Origin: Streptomyces griseus subsp. griseus
GTDB lineage: Bacteria > Actinomycetota > Actinomycetes > Streptomycetales > Streptomycetaceae
Assembly: GCF_003610995.1 (NCBI RefSeq)
Contig: NZ_CP032543.1
Location: 2,418,001 to 2,482,000, forward strand
Direction of reading: 5' to 3'
Length of the DNA stretch: 64,000 nt
The notes beneath the pieces are model-generated. The model saw only the letters and a list, made by a program, of their open reading frames with translations, was not told the origin of the DNA and did no database searches. A program made the translations under genes and the position numbers. The first letter of the stretch is position 1. Every line of letters starts with the position of its first letter. This document shows positions 9,336 through 19,599 of this stretch, in pieces.

Positions 9336-10502
9336 ATGTCCCTGGACCACCGACTGACCGCCGAACACGAGGAACTGCGCCGCACAGTCGAGGAGTTCGC
9401 GCACGACGTGGTCGCGCCGAAGATCGGCGACCTCTACGAGCGCCATGAGTTCCCCTACGAGATCGTGCGCGAGATGGGCCGGATGGGCCTGTTCGGGCTG
9501 CCGTTCCCGGAGGAGTACGGCGGCATGGGCGGCGACTACCTCGCGCTCGGTATCGCCCTGGAGGAGCTGGCGCGGGTCGACTCGTCGGTGGCGATCACCC
9601 TGGAGGCCGGAGTCTCCCTGGGCGCGATGCCGCTCCACCTCTTCGGCACGGAGGAGCAGAAGCGCCAGTGGCTGCCGAAGCTCTGCGCGGGCGAGGCACT
9701 GGGCGCGTTCGGCCTGACCGAGCCGGACGGCGGCTCGGACGCGGGCGGCACGCGGACGACGGCGGTGCTGGACGAGGCGACCGACGAGTGGGTGATCAAC
9801 GGCTCGAAGTGCTTCATCACCAACTCGGGTACGGACATCACGGAGTTGGTGACGGTCACCGCCGTCACGGGCCGCAAGGCGGACGGCCGCCCGAGGATCT
9901 CCGCGATCATCGTCCCCTCCGGCACCCCCGGCTTCACGGTCGCGGCCCCCTACTCCAAGGTCGGCTGGAACGCCTCGGACACCCGCGAGCTCTCCTTCGC
10001 CGACGTCCGCGTCCCGGCGGCGAACCTCCTAGGCGAAGAGGGCCGTGGCTACGCCCAGTTCCTCCGCATCCTGGACGAGGGCCGGGTCGCCATCTCCGCC
10101 CTGGCCACGGGCCTGGCCCAGGGCTGCGTGGACGAGTCGGTGAAGTACGCGGCCGAGCGCCACGCCTTCGGCAAGCCGATCGGCGCCAACCAGGCCATCC
10201 AGTTCAAGATCGCCGACATGGAGATGCGCGCCCACATGTCCCGCGTGGGCTGGCGCGACGCGGCCTCGCGCCTGGTGGCGGGCGAACCGTTCAAGAAGGA
10301 GGCGGCGATCGCGAAGCTGTACTCCTCCACGGTCGCGGTGGACAACGCCCGCGAGGCGACCCAGATCCACGGCGGCTACGGCTTCATGAACGAGTACCCG
10401 GTGGCACGGATGTGGCGCGACTCGAAGATCCTGGAGATCGGCGAGGGCACGAGCGAGGTCCAGCGGATGCTGATCGCGCGGGAGCTGGGGCTGCCGGGCT
10501 GA
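9336..10502 (+). CDS. acdH: Acyl-CoA dehydrogenase (branched-chain)
   Basis: A 388-residue FAD-dependent dehydrogenase with the family segments FGLTEPDGGSDAGGTRTTA (FAD contact) and IHGGYGFMNEYPVARMWRDS. The ATG at 9336 has GGAG at 9321-9324. Position in the leucine operon suggests isovaleryl-CoA or broader branched-chain acyl-CoA use. The C-terminal loop reads EIGEGTSEVQR with Glu at E370, the catalytic-base position of medium-/short-chain dehydrogenases; classical isovaleryl-CoA dehydrogenases carry a non-acidic residue there. So isobutyryl/2-methylbutyryl activity is also likely. The gene ends at a strong terminator. Confidence 0.93.
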   Translation: MSLDHRLTAEHEELRRTVEEFAHDVVAPKIGDLYERHEFPYEIVREMGRMGLFGLPFPEEYGGMGGDYLALGIALEELARVDSSVAITLEAGVSLGAMPLHLFGTEEQKRQWLPKLCAGEALGAFGLTEPDGGSDAGGTRTTAVLDEATDEWVINGSKCFITNSGTDITELVTVTAVTGRKADGRPRISAIIVPSGTPGFTVAAPYSKVGWNASDTRELSFADVRVPAANLLGEEGRGYAQFLRILDEGRVAISALATGLAQGCVDESVKYAAERHAFGKPIGANQAIQFKIADMEMRAHMSRVGWRDAASRLVAGEPFKKEAAIAKLYSSTVAVDNAREATQIHGGYGFMNEYPVARMWRDSKILEIGEGTSEVQRMLIARELGLPG

Positions 10503-10526
10503 TCCGCACCGTCTGCTGCACCGACC

Positions 10527-10564
10527 GCCCCGGCCGCCGTGAACTGCCCCACGGCGGCCGGGGC
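10527..10564 (+). terminator. Terminator of the accD1-acdH operon
   Basis: Fourteen-base arms GCCCCGGCCGCCGT (10527-10540) and ACGGCGGCCGGGGC (10551-10564) pair perfectly around a 10-base loop, starting 25 bases after the acdH stop. No U-tract follows, as is common in Streptomyces. Confidence 0.8.
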
Positions 10565-10690
10565 GGGCGTATCGGCCGGAAGGCGGCGAGTCCGTGATCC
10601 GGGCGCCGACCCGCTGTCCAAGCGCGGCTACGACGCCCGGCTGCGGCACGGCTGAGCCTCCGCGCCGACCCGAGACACAGGCGTCCTGGG

Positions 10691-10724
10691 GGGTACGCCC
10701 GTCGGCCGGTGGACGGGCGTACCC
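10691..10724 (-). terminator. Hairpin at the 3' end of the truncated GH92 gene
   Basis: Arms GGGTACGCCCGTC (10691-10703) and GACGGGCGTACCC (10712-10724) pair perfectly around 8 bases, 15 bases beyond the stop at 10739 on the minus strand. Confidence 0.7.
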
Positions 10725-10738
10725 ACAGGACGAGTCCG

Positions 10739-13504
10739 CTAGCGGCCCCCCGGCACCCCCACCCCGTCCTCCGTCACGTACTTCACGCCCGTGTCGGTCT
10801 TTGTGATCGTGAACGCGTCCAGGGTCTCCCCCACCTCCTTGTCCGTCGACGACCGGTCGTCCCACCTGGCCGCCACCACCGCCTCGTGGCGGATCGTGTT
10901 CCGGGTGACCGTGATGCCCTGGAACGTTGATGTGTGGGCTTCGCGGGCCACCTGGGTGGCGCCGTTGCGGGTCCAGACGTTGTCGTCGGGCGGGGAGAGC
11001 TCGTAGTACTTCGGGCCGGCCAGCGAGACCGCGTAGACCGGGCCCGTCGTCACGCCCGGGGTGTCCGTGGCGTCGGTGTTGACGTAGCCGCGGGCGTAGA
11101 CGTGGTCGTGGCCCATCAGGACCAGGTCGATGTCGTGACGTTGGAAGACCGGGAGCCACGCGTCGCGGACGGGCTTCTCGTCGCGGCCCGTCGCTGCGGA
11201 GAAGACCGGCTGGTGGAAGGTGGCCACCGACCACTTGTTGGGGTTGTTCGCCAGGATGTGGTCCAGCCAGCGGGCCTGGAGGTCCAGCCAGAGCCTCTGC
11301 GGGTCCGGGCAGCCGGCCGAGCAGGGAGGAAGGTCAGGTGGGGTCATCAACGCGCGCGCGTCGTGCGTGCTCGCGTTGAGGGTGATGAAGCGGACTCCCT
11401 GGTAGTCCGTGTAGTAGGCCGTCTCCGCGAGCGACTGTGCCATGTGGGTCTCGTATGCCGCCCTCTGGCGTTCCGCGCCGGTGTCGTCCTTTGCCGGTAG
11501 GGCGGTCGGGCCGTTGGCCGGGTACGCGAACGTGGACTTCCACGTCTTCAGGAACAGGTCCGCGTTGTACTCGTGGTTGCCCGGTGCCGCGATCACGTTC
11601 GTCGTCTGGCTGCGGCCGTTCATCGCGCCGAACCACTCGTCCCACTGGCCCGCGTTGCCGCCCGAGTCCACCAGGTCGCCCGCGTTGACACTGCCGATCG
11701 CCTGCGGGAAGCGCTCGTACGCCTGGGCGACGACCGGGGCCCACTTCGCCTTCAGGTCGTTCTGGGCGTCGCCGAAGTAGAGGAACGTGAACTCCTCGCC
11801 CGGTCTGCCGGCCGAGGTGAACACGTACGTGCCGCTCGACCTGGTTCCCGTGCCCACGCGGTACTCGTACCTAGTCCCCGGCTTCAGGCCCTCCATCACC
11901 GCCGAGTGCGTGCGGGTCGGGACGCCGTTGCTCAGCAGTTCCTCGTTCGGCGTCGCCTTCGCCTTCTTCCAGGCCGAGTCGGAGCCCGCCTGGCGGTACC
12001 GTGCCTCGCCCTGCGTCGTGCCGCTGCCTGTCCGCCATGTCACCGCCTGGGAGGTGGCGGGGGTCGCCGTCGGGGTGAGGACGATGCGCTCCGGGACCAC
12101 GCCCGGTGCTTCCAGGTCCGGGTCGGTCGTCAGGGCCACGTCGAAGATGTGCATGATGCCCCGGTCCGTGCCCTGGGGCAGGACCACCGACCGGACGCGC
12201 TTCTTGCCGTCCAGTACCTGCGGGGCCGTGCCGAAGACCACCGTGCGCGTCGTGTCCGACGTGCCGTTCACCTTGTTGCGGCCCTCCGTGGCCACCAGCG
12301 GGACGTTTCCGTAGAGGTAGTTGGTGCCGGGCGTCCAGTCGGTGAACTGCACCGCGACGTTCTGCGTGGAGCCGTCCTCGTACTCCACACTCGCCAGGCC
12401 CTGGGAGGGGCCGTTCGTCGCCAGGCCGAGGAAGCAGATGCCCGTCGCCTTGTTTCCCTTGCCGTTACCGCCGGTGAGGTTCACCCGCTGGCCGTGCGGG
12501 ATCCAGTTGTCCGGCTGCCCCTGCTTCGCCTTCGGCCAGGTGAACGTCACGCCCGTGTCGCCGAGCGGCAGCTTCGTCCCCGGTGCCGCGCCCGCCGCCG
12601 CCAGCTTCTCGCGGGAGACGGAGTTGTCGCTGAGTTCGAGGGAGCCCAGCCTGCCCTGGCCGTCGGGGGTGGAGCCGATGTTGTTGCGGGCGTCGGAGCC
12701 GTCGGTGTACGAGGGGGGTACGTCGGCCGGGCCGGTGCCCCAGGCACCCGGGGCCCCGCCCATCGTGTACGTCAGTTCGCCGCCCGCCCGCGCGAAGTCC
12801 TCGTTCAGCCAGGACTTCGTCGTGGCGCGGCCGTTGACCTTCAGGCCCGTCACATACGGCCTGTCCGACGACGCGCCCTCGGCCTTGACCGTGATCCGGC
12901 GGTCGCTGTCGGCGCTGTCGATCACGATCCGGTCGAACATCGGCGAGCTCAGCACCAGGTTCGCCGTGCCGTACACCGCCGGGCTCATCCCCAGGTTCGC
13001 CCATACGTACCAGGAGCTCAGCGAGCCCAGGTCGTCGTTGCCCGGCAGGCCCGACGGCGTCGTGCCGTACATCTCGTCCGTCGCCCGGCGCAGCACCTCC
13101 GACGTGCGGTGCGGCTGGCGCAGCCAGTTGTAGACGTACGGCATCGAGAAGCTCGGCTGGTTGGAGAGGTAGGCGCCCGTGGTGTTGTGGACGCCCGCGT
13201 CCAGGGCTCTGGTGTGCTCGTCCAGGTCGCGCGTGACCGGTTCGATGCCGCCGCGCTTCTCGATCAGCGTTCCGATGTTCTGCGGGACCATCCAGCCGTA
13301 CTGGTAACCGGTCGCCTGCTCGAACTGGTTGCCCCGCTCACCGAGGTCGAAGGCGCGGTCGAAGCCGTTGCGGCCGCGCGGACGGATGCGCTGCGTCTGG
13401 GGGTCGAGGAGGTTCTGCCAGTTCTGCGCGCGCGTCATGAACTGGTCGTACGTCGCCTTCTCACCCAGCCTGCCCGCCAGTTGCGCTATCGCGCCCCCAA
13501 GGCG
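10739..13504 (-). pseudogene. 5'-truncated GH92 mannosidase-metallophosphoesterase fusion
   Basis: The frame reads from codons just inside the HxlR stop (13504) to 10739. Its first part is the C-terminal third of a family 92 alpha-mannosidase (segments QPSFSMPYVYNWLRQPHR and DDLGSLSSWYVWANLG). Then come a jelly-roll-like stretch, a purple-acid-phosphatase-type fibronectin domain and a metallophosphoesterase with GDAQ, GDLVDSGG, GNHEY, FHQP and GHDHVYAR motifs intact. Translation continues into GH92-like sequence upstream of the only ATG (13438), no signal peptide exists, and no good ribosome-binding site is present. So the N-terminal part was lost by deletion and the rest is probably a remnant, although the phosphoesterase half is still open. 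Confidence 0.75.
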
Positions 13505-13957
13505 TCACCCGGACGCGGCGGCCTCCGCCTCCTCGGCCTGGCGGCTGTCGTACTCCGCGCGCGCCCTCGCGATCTCCCGCTGGTGACCCTCGGTCCAGTC
13601 GACCAGGGACCGGATCGTCGTGTGCAGGGTCGCGCCCATCGGCGTGAGCTCGTACTCCACGCGCGGCGGGACGACCGGGTAGACCGTGCGCCGCACCAGG
13701 CCGTCGCGTTCGAGCTGGCGCAGGGTCACCGTGAGCATCCGCTGGCTGATGCCGTCGATCAGCCGGCGCAGCTCGGAGAAGCGCAGCGTCCGGCGCTCCA
13801 GGTTCGCTATGGCGAGCAGCGACCACTTGTCCGCGACGCGGTCGAGGATCTGCCGCACCTCGCAGCCCTCGCGGACATCCCAGTTGCCGATGTCGAAGTC
13901 CTGCTCAACTCCGGTGTCTCCGCGGTCACTCGGTGACGTCAAAGTGCCTTCTTCCAT
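13505..13957 (-). CDS. HxlR-family winged-helix regulator
   Basis: A 150-residue protein with the HxlR signature: C-x-V-x-x-I-L-D-R-V-A-D-K-W-S (about residues 32-46) followed by the wing region FSELRRLIDGISQRMLTVTL. Such proteins usually control an adjacent, often divergent, oxidoreductase or transporter and respond to electrophiles. The divergent neighbour here is a shredded MFS transporter, so the regulator may have lost its target. Its stop codon coincides with the break point of the GH92 fragment. The GGGGAG before the ATG is closer than usual (2 bases). Confidence 0.88.
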   Translation of the reverse strand: MEEGTLTSPSDRGDTGVEQDFDIGNWDVREGCEVRQILDRVADKWSLLAIANLERRTLRFSELRRLIDGISQRMLTVTLRQLERDGLVRRTVYPVVPPRVEYELTPMGATLHTTIRSLVDWTEGHQREIARARAEYDSRQAEEAEAAASG

Positions 13958-14057
13958 GGCTCCCCAGCGTGCCGCACGCTTCGAGTGGTTACAAGAGAGA
14001 ACTGACCGGCACTTCGGTAACTCGTCTTCCGTACGAGCGTATCGAGGTCTGCCGGTA

Positions 14058-14475
14058 CCGCGACAGGCGGTCTCTCCATCGGCCTGGTCGTCGGTGGGCT
14101 TCTCTCCGCCACCGACTGGCGCTGCCCGGACCGGGCCGGGCAGCGCGTCGACCTGGCGGAGCGGTCACCGTCACCGTCGGGATCCCGCCTCTCGTCCTCG
14201 GCGCGGAGCGGGCCACGCACGTCCCGGCCGCCTGGCACCGCGCCACCGACGGCATCGCCGAGGCGGGGCAGGGCGTCGCGGGCGGGCCGCTCCACACCTC
14301 CTTCCAGTTCGGTGCGGCGCTCGGCCTGTCCTCCGTCGCACCCGTCAACATCGGTGCCACCGACAGGACTTCGGCGACCGCCCTCCTCGACGGCTACCGG
14401 TCGGCGCTCGTCGTCCCGCCGGCCGCCGCCCTGATCGCCACCGCCGTCAGCACCTTCGGGCTGCGCCGCCGCTCC
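14058..14475 (+). pseudogene. Remnant of an MFS (DHA2-type) drug transporter
   Basis: No single frame covers this stretch, but pieces of an EmrB/QacA-like transporter are readable. In frame from 14060 is ATGGLSIGLVVGGLLSATDW, a middle-helix motif of this family. A different frame (14160-14475) gives VTVTVGIPPLVLGAE, then GVAGGPLHTSFQFGAALGL and DGYRSALVVPPAAALIATAV, which are C-terminal helices. The segments between are missing or shifted, so several deletions and frameshifts have occurred. It was probably the target of the divergent HxlR regulator. Confidence 0.65.
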
Positions 14476-14554
14476 GGAAGCCCTCACGCGGGGCCCGGCG
14501 CCCCGCCCCGGAACCCGTTCGACAACCCGGCCCACCGTCCGGCAAAGTCCCCGC

Positions 14555-15196
14555 ATGAGCCACCGATACTGGCCCCTCCGCGGGCTCCGGATCCGTACAC
14601 CCCGCCTGGAACTGCGCCTTCCCGACGAGGACCTCCTAGACGAGCTGGCCTCGGTAGGCGCCGGCGGGGTGCACGCCCCGGACCGGATGCCGTTCATCGT
14701 GCCGTGGACCGACGGCGAGCCCGACGAGGTCGGCCGGGCCACCTACCAGCATGTGCTGGGCACGATCGCCGGGTGGTCGCCCCGGGATTGGCACCTCTCC
14801 CTCGCCGTCCTCCACGAGGGCAAGGTCGTGGGGCGGCAGGACGTGATGGGCCGGGAGTTCGGCGTACGGCGTGAAGCGCTGACCGGGTCGTGGCTCGGCC
14901 TGCCCCACCAGGGGCAGGGCATCGGGACGGAGATGCGGGCCGCCGCCCTCCACCTGGCCTTCGACGGGCTCGGTGCGCGGTACGCCGTCTCCGAGGCCAG
15001 GACGGACAACGCCGGTTCGCTCGGCGTCTCGCGGCGGCTCGGGTACGAGCCGGACGGCCTCCAGATCGAGGTGATCCACGGGGAGGCCACCACCATGCAG
15101 CGGCTGCGGCTGGACCGGGCCCGGTGGAAGAAGCACCGCCGCGTCGACGTCACCGTGGAGGGCCTCGACGCCTGCCGCGCCGACTTCGGGGTGTAG
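14555..15196 (+). CDS. GNAT-family N-acetyltransferase
   Basis: A 213-residue protein of the RimJ/RimL-like GNAT type, with N-terminal LRTPRLELR-like segment (RIRTPRLELRLPDEDLL) and the acetyl-CoA loop segment GLPHQGQGIGTEMRAAALHL. The substrate cannot be read from sequence; ribosomal protein N-termini or small amines are usual for the family. It lies between the MFS remnant and the desF iron box and has no obvious operon partner. Confidence 0.85.
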   Translation: MSHRYWPLRGLRIRTPRLELRLPDEDLLDELASVGAGGVHAPDRMPFIVPWTDGEPDEVGRATYQHVLGTIAGWSPRDWHLSLAVLHEGKVVGRQDVMGREFGVRREALTGSWLGLPHQGQGIGTEMRAAALHLAFDGLGARYAVSEARTDNAGSLGVSRRLGYEPDGLQIEVIHGEATTMQRLRLDRARWKKHRRVDVTVEGLDACRADFGV

Positions 15197-15225
15197 GACC
15201 GGCGACGACACCGTGACCACCTAGC

Positions 15226-15242
15226 AAGGTTAGGCTAACCTT
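15226..15242. promoter_or_regulatory. Iron box (DmdR/IdeR operator) before desF
   Basis: AAGGTTAGGCTAACCTT is a 17-bp palindrome matching the core of the actinobacterial iron box TTAGGTTAGGCTAACCTAA. It lies 70 bp before the desF start, so desF should be repressed when iron is plentiful. Confidence 0.92.
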
Positions 15243-15312
15243 CCTTCGGACTGCCCTCGCCGGAGCCGGGCCCGTCCGCCCGCCGCTCCTGCCCCTCCCG
15301 GAGGAGCCCTCG

Positions 15313-16176
15313 TTGACGACGACTGCCGCCGTTCCCCAAGTAGCCCCGTTCCGGTTCTTCGACCTGACCGTTCTGCGGGTCAGGCGGCTCGGCCCCTCCA
15401 TGCTCCGGATCACCCTGGGCGGGCCCGGGGCCGAGGGGTTCCGGGCCGGGGGGCGCGATCAGAGCCTGTCGATCTTCCTGCCGCACCCCGGGCAGAGCGA
15501 GGCCGTGGTGCCGGAGGGCGAGGACGGGGGCTGGTACCCGAAATGGCGCGCGCTGCCCGAGGACGTTCGAGCGGTGATGCGGTCGTACACCGTGCGGGCC
15601 CAGCGCGTGAAGGCCGACGGCTCCACCGAGGTGGACATCGACTTCGCGCTCCACGGTGACGGCGGCCCGGCCTCCCGGTGGGCCCTCATGGCGACGGCGG
15701 GCGACCGGCTCAAGGTGCTGGGGCCGGCGGTCGAGGACAACACCTCCGTACGGTTCCGGCCACCGGCGGACACCGACTGGGTGCTGATCTGGGCCGACGA
15801 GACGGCCCTGCCCGCCGCGTCCGCCGCCCTGGAGTGGCTGCCCCCGGGCACGCCCGCCCGGGTCTGGCTGGAGGTGCCGAAGACGGAGGACCGGCAGGCC
15901 CTCAACACCGCCGCCAAGGCCCGGATCAGCTGGCTCGTCCGGAGCGAGGGCGCCCCGCCCGCCGTGGCGGCCGTGCGCGCCGCCGAACTGCCCGAGGGCA
16001 CCCCGTACGTCTGGATCGCGGGCGAGTCCTCCGAGGTGCGGGCGCTCCGCCGCCATCTGGTCCAGGAGCGCGGCTTCGACCGTAAGCGTGTCACCTTCGT
16101 CGGGTACTGGCGGCGCGGGCTCAGCGAGGAGCAACTGCGGGCGGAGAGCATCGCGCGGGCCGGGGAGGCGGAGTAA
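15313..16176 (+). CDS. desF: Siderophore-interacting protein (ferric-siderophore reductase)
   Basis: A 287-residue FAD/NAD(P)H-dependent member of the ViuB/SIP family, which reduces imported ferric siderophores in the cytoplasm. The FAD motif MRSYTVRAQR is present in the first half and a C-terminal NAD(P)H-binding half ends with FVGYWRRGLSEEQLR. The start is a TTG with GGAGGAG 6 bases upstream. An iron box precedes it, and the desABCD genes follow with their own iron box. In the usual desEFABCD arrangement a lipoprotein gene (desE) lies next to desF; none is present here. Confidence 0.9.
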   Translation: MTTTAAVPQVAPFRFFDLTVLRVRRLGPSMLRITLGGPGAEGFRAGGRDQSLSIFLPHPGQSEAVVPEGEDGGWYPKWRALPEDVRAVMRSYTVRAQRVKADGSTEVDIDFALHGDGGPASRWALMATAGDRLKVLGPAVEDNTSVRFRPPADTDWVLIWADETALPAASAALEWLPPGTPARVWLEVPKTEDRQALNTAAKARISWLVRSEGAPPAVAAVRAAELPEGTPYVWIAGESSEVRALRRHLVQERGFDRKRVTFVGYWRRGLSEEQLRAESIARAGEAE

Positions 16177-16220
16177 CCCCGGGGGGCGGGGGCCGGGGCG
16201 AGGGACAATCGCTGATCGAG

Positions 16221-16239
16221 TTAGGTTAGGCTAACCTTA
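16221..16239. promoter_or_regulatory. Iron box before desA
   Basis: TTAGGTTAGGCTAACCTTA differs from the consensus TTAGGTTAGGCTAACCTAA at one base. It lies 82 bp before desA and should make the desABCD operon iron-repressed through DmdR1/IdeR. Confidence 0.95.
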
Positions 16240-16320
16240 CTTCGACATCGCGCCCCTCGTCCCCTTTTTCCCTGCCCGGAGGGACGCGATGAAGTTCCCC
16301 TCACCCGGGAGGACCCCCTC

Positions 16321-17769
16321 ATGCGTTCGCACCTGCTCAACAACACGACTGCGGAGCACTACCGGCGTACCGTCACCGCGGGAGTGGAACGGGTCGCGGC
16401 CAAACTCGCCGTCAGCGAGCGCCCCTTCAGCGGGGTCGGTGTCGACGAGCTCTCCACCGTCGTCGACGCGATCGACCTCGACCGGCCGCTGGGCGACGCC
16501 ACCGCCGCCCTCGACGAGCTCGACGAGGTCTACCTCCGGGACGCCGTCTACTTCCACCACCCCCGCTACCTGGGCCACCTCAACTGCCCGGTCGTCATCC
16601 CCGCCGTCCTCGGCGAGGCCGTGCTCTCCGCGATCAACTCCTCCCTGGACACCTGGGACCAGAGCGCGGGCGGCACCCTCATGGAGCGCCGGCTGATCGA
16701 CTGGACCACCGAGCGGATCGGCTTCGGACCGGCCGCCGACGGCGTCTTCACCAGCGGCGGTACGCAGTCCAACCTCCAGGCCCTGCTGCTGGCCCGCGAG
16801 GAGGCGAAGGCCCGGCCCGAGCACCACACCCGGCTGCGGGTCTTCACCTCCGAGTGCAGCCACTTCAGCGTGCAGAAGTCCGCCAAGCTGCTCGGCCTCG
16901 GACCGGACGCGGTCGTCCCGGTCCCCGTCGACAGCAACAAGCGGATGCAGGCCGTGGCCCTCGCCCGCGCCCTGGAGAGTTGCGTCGCCGAGGGTGCCGT
17001 GCCCATGGCCGTCGTCGCGACCGCCGGGACCACGGACTTCGGCTCCATCGACCCGCTGCCCGAGATCGCCGCGCTCTGTGAGCAGTTCGCCACCTGGATG
17101 CATGTGGACGCCGCGTACGGCTGCGGGCTGCTGGCCTCCCGTGAGCGGCGCGGTCTCCTCGAAGGCATCGCGCACGCCGACTCGGTGACCGTGGACTACC
17201 ACAAGTCCTTCTTCCAGCCCGTGAGTTCGTCCGCGATCCTGGTCCGCGACCGGGCGACCCTGCGCCACGCCACGTACCACGCGGAGTATCTGAACCCGCG
17301 CCGGATGGCCGAGGAGCGGATACCCAACCAGGTCGACAAGTCTCTCCAGACGACCCGCCGGTTCGACGCGCTCAAGCTGTGGATGACGCTGCGCGTCATG
17401 GGTGCCGACGGCATCGGCGAGCTGTTCGACGAGGTCTGCGACCTGGCCACCGAGGGGTGGAAGCTGCTCGCCGCCGACCCGCGCTTCGACGTGGTGGTGC
17501 AGCCGCGGCTCTCCACGCTCGTCTTCCGCTACATCCCCTCCGTTGTCACCTCCCCCGACGACATCGACCGCGCCAACCTCCACGCCCGCAAGGCGCTGTT
17601 CGCCTCCGGTGAGGCGATCGTCGCGGGCACCAAGGTCGGCGCCCGCCAGTACCTGAAGTTCACCCTCCTCAACCCCGAGACGACCGTGGAGGACATCGCC
17701 GCGGTCCTCGACCTGATCTCCGGCCACGCCGAGAAGTACCTGGGAGACTCCCTTGACCGCGCTTCCTGA
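16321..17769 (+). CDS. desA: Lysine decarboxylase of desferrioxamine synthesis
   Basis: A 482-residue PLP-dependent group II decarboxylase that makes cadaverine from lysine, the first step of desferrioxamine assembly. The PLP lysine is K295 in [10 protein letters not shown], and HVDAAYGCG carries the Asp that contacts the pyridine nitrogen. GGGAGGA precedes the ATG. It is first in a four-gene overlapping operon; its end overlaps desB by 17 bp. Confidence 0.95.
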   Translation: MRSHLLNNTTAEHYRRTVTAGVERVAAKLAVSERPFSGVGVDELSTVVDAIDLDRPLGDATAALDELDEVYLRDAVYFHHPRYLGHLNCPVVIPAVLGEAVLSAINSSLDTWDQSAGGTLMERRLIDWTTERIGFGPAADGVFTSGGTQSNLQALLLAREEAKARPEHHTRLRVFTSECSHFSVQKSAKLLGLGPDAVVPVPVDSNKRMQAVALARALESCVAEGAVPMAVVATAGTTDFGSIDPLPEIAALCEQFATWMHVDAAYGCGLLASRERRGLLEGIAHADSVTVDYHKSFFQPVSSSAILVRDRATLRHATYHAEYLNPRRMAEERIPNQVDKSLQTTRRFDALKLWMTLRVMGADGIGELFDEVCDLATEGWKLLAADPRFDVVVQPRLSTLVFRYIPSVVTSPDDIDRANLHARKALFASGEAIVAGTKVGARQYLKFTLLNPETTVEDIAAVLDLISGHAEKYLGDSLDRAS

Positions 17770-19030
17770 CCCCCACGACTTCATCGGGATCGGGCTCGGC
17801 CCGTTCAATCTCGGACTGGCCTGCCTGACCGAGCCGATCGACGAACTGAACGGTGTCTTCCTGGAATCCAAGCCGGACTTCGCGTGGCACTCCGGGATGT
17901 TCCTCGAAGGGGCCCATCTCCAGACGCCGTTCATGTCGGACCTGGTCACCATGGCCGACCCGACCTCGCCGTACTCGTTCCTCAACTACCTCAAAGCGCG
18001 CGGCAGGCTCTACTCGTTCTACATCCGGGAGAACTTCTACCCGCTGCGGACCGAGTACAACGACTACTGCCGCTGGGCCGCCGCCGGACTGAGCAGCATC
18101 CGGTTCAACGAGACCGTGGAGGCGGTGACGTACGACGAGGGCAGTGAGCTCTACACCGTGACCACCGCCGCCGGGACCGTCCTGCGCTCCCGCCACCTGG
18201 TCCTCGGCACCGGAACACCGCCGTACGTCCCCGAGGCCTGCCACGGTCTCGGCGGGGACTTCCTGCACAACTCCCGCTATCTGGAGGGGAAAGCCGAGCT
18301 CCAGCGGAAGAAGTCGATCACCCTGGTCGGCAGCGGGCAGAGCGCGGCGGAGATCTACTACGACCTGCTCTCCGAGATCGACACCTACGGTTACCGGCTC
18401 AACTGGGTGACGCGCTCCCCGCGGTTCTTCCCGCTGGAGTACACCAAGCTGACGCTGGAGATGACCTCCCCGGAGTACATCGACTACTTCCACGCCCTGC
18501 CCGAGGAGACCCGCTACCGGCTGGAGACCGGGCAGAAGGGGCTGTTCAAGGGGATCGACGGGGAGCTGATCGACGCGATCTTCGACCTGCTCTACCAGAA
18601 GAACCTGCCTGGCCCGGTGCCGACCCGGCTGCTCACCAACTCGGCTCTGATCAGCGCGCGTTACGACGAGGAGGGTGGCGCCTACAGTCTGGGGCTGCGC
18701 CAGGAGGAGCAGGGCAAGGAGTACCAGCTCACCACCGAGGGGCTCATCCTCGCCACCGGCTACTGCTACGAGGCGCCCGCCTTCCTGCACCCCGTCCAGG
18801 ACCGGCTGCGCCACGACAGCCGGGGCCGCTTCGACGTGGCCCGCAACTACAGCATCGACACCACCGGACGCGGGATCTTCCTGCAGAACGCCGGGGTGCA
18901 CACCCACTCGATCACCTCGCCCGACCTGGGCATGGGTGCCTACCGCAACGCGTACATCATCGGCGAACTGCTCGGCCGAGAGCACTACCCGGTCGCAAAG
19001 TCCATCGCCTTCCAGGAGTTCGCGATATGA
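17753..19030 (+). CDS. desB: Cadaverine N-monooxygenase
   Basis: A 425-residue flavin-dependent N-hydroxylating monooxygenase (IucD/SidA family) that turns cadaverine into N-hydroxycadaverine. The FAD loop [12 protein letters not shown] is at the N-terminus, the NADPH loop GSGQSAAEI is central, and the C-terminal ATGY-type motif ([10 protein letters not shown]) is present. Start is TTG at 17753, inside the end of desA, with GGGAGA upstream. Its stop overlaps desC as ATGA. Confidence 0.95.
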   Translation: MTALPDPHDFIGIGLGPFNLGLACLTEPIDELNGVFLESKPDFAWHSGMFLEGAHLQTPFMSDLVTMADPTSPYSFLNYLKARGRLYSFYIRENFYPLRTEYNDYCRWAAAGLSSIRFNETVEAVTYDEGSELYTVTTAAGTVLRSRHLVLGTGTPPYVPEACHGLGGDFLHNSRYLEGKAELQRKKSITLVGSGQSAAEIYYDLLSEIDTYGYRLNWVTRSPRFFPLEYTKLTLEMTSPEYIDYFHALPEETRYRLETGQKGLFKGIDGELIDAIFDLLYQKNLPGPVPTRLLTNSALISARYDEEGGAYSLGLRQEEQGKEYQLTTEGLILATGYCYEAPAFLHPVQDRLRHDSRGRFDVARNYSIDTTGRGIFLQNAGVHTHSITSPDLGMGAYRNAYIIGELLGREHYPVAKSIAFQEFAI

Positions 19031-19599
19031 ACCGCCCCCACCGCGACAGAACGCCGGGAAAACTCGGCGAGTTCGCCGTCCGCCCGCTGGACGCTTCCGC
19101 CGACGCCGAGCTGGTGCACGGCTGGGTGACCCACCCCAAAGCCGCGTTCTGGCTGATGGGCGGGGCGGAACTCCGGGACGTGGAGCGGGAGTACGGGGCG
19201 ATCGCCGCCCATCCGCACCACGACGCCTTCATCGGCCTGCACGGCGGTGAGCCCGCGTTCCTGATCGAGAGGTACGACCCCACCGAGGTCGAGCTGAAGG
19301 GTCTGTACGAGGCGGAGCCCGGCGATGTCGGGATGCACTTCCTGGTCGCGCCGACCGAGACCCCGGTGCGCGGCTTCACCCGGGCCGTGATCACCGCCGT
19401 GATGGAGTTCCTCTTCGCCGACCCGTCGGTGCGCCGGGTCGTCGTGGAGCCCGATGTGACCAACAGCGCCGTCCAGGCCCTCAACAAGGCCGTCGGCTTC
19501 GAGGTCCTGCGGGAGATCGCCAAACCGGAGAAGGACGCGCTGCTCAGCGCCTGCACCCGCGAGCAGTTCGAAGCAGCAACCGGAGGAACCGACCGATGA
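19027..19599 (+). CDS. desC: N-hydroxycadaverine acyltransferase
   Basis: A 190-residue GNAT-like acyltransferase of the IucB/RhbD type. It attaches succinyl or acetyl groups from CoA to N-hydroxycadaverine to make the hydroxamates of desferrioxamine. The segment [19 protein letters not shown] corresponds to the acyl-CoA-binding region. ATGA overlaps at both ends tie it to desB and desD. Confidence 0.92.
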   Translation: MNRPHRDRTPGKLGEFAVRPLDASADAELVHGWVTHPKAAFWLMGGAELRDVEREYGAIAAHPHHDAFIGLHGGEPAFLIERYDPTEVELKGLYEAEPGDVGMHFLVAPTETPVRGFTRAVITAVMEFLFADPSVRRVVVEPDVTNSAVQALNKAVGFEVLREIAKPEKDALLSACTREQFEAATGGTDR

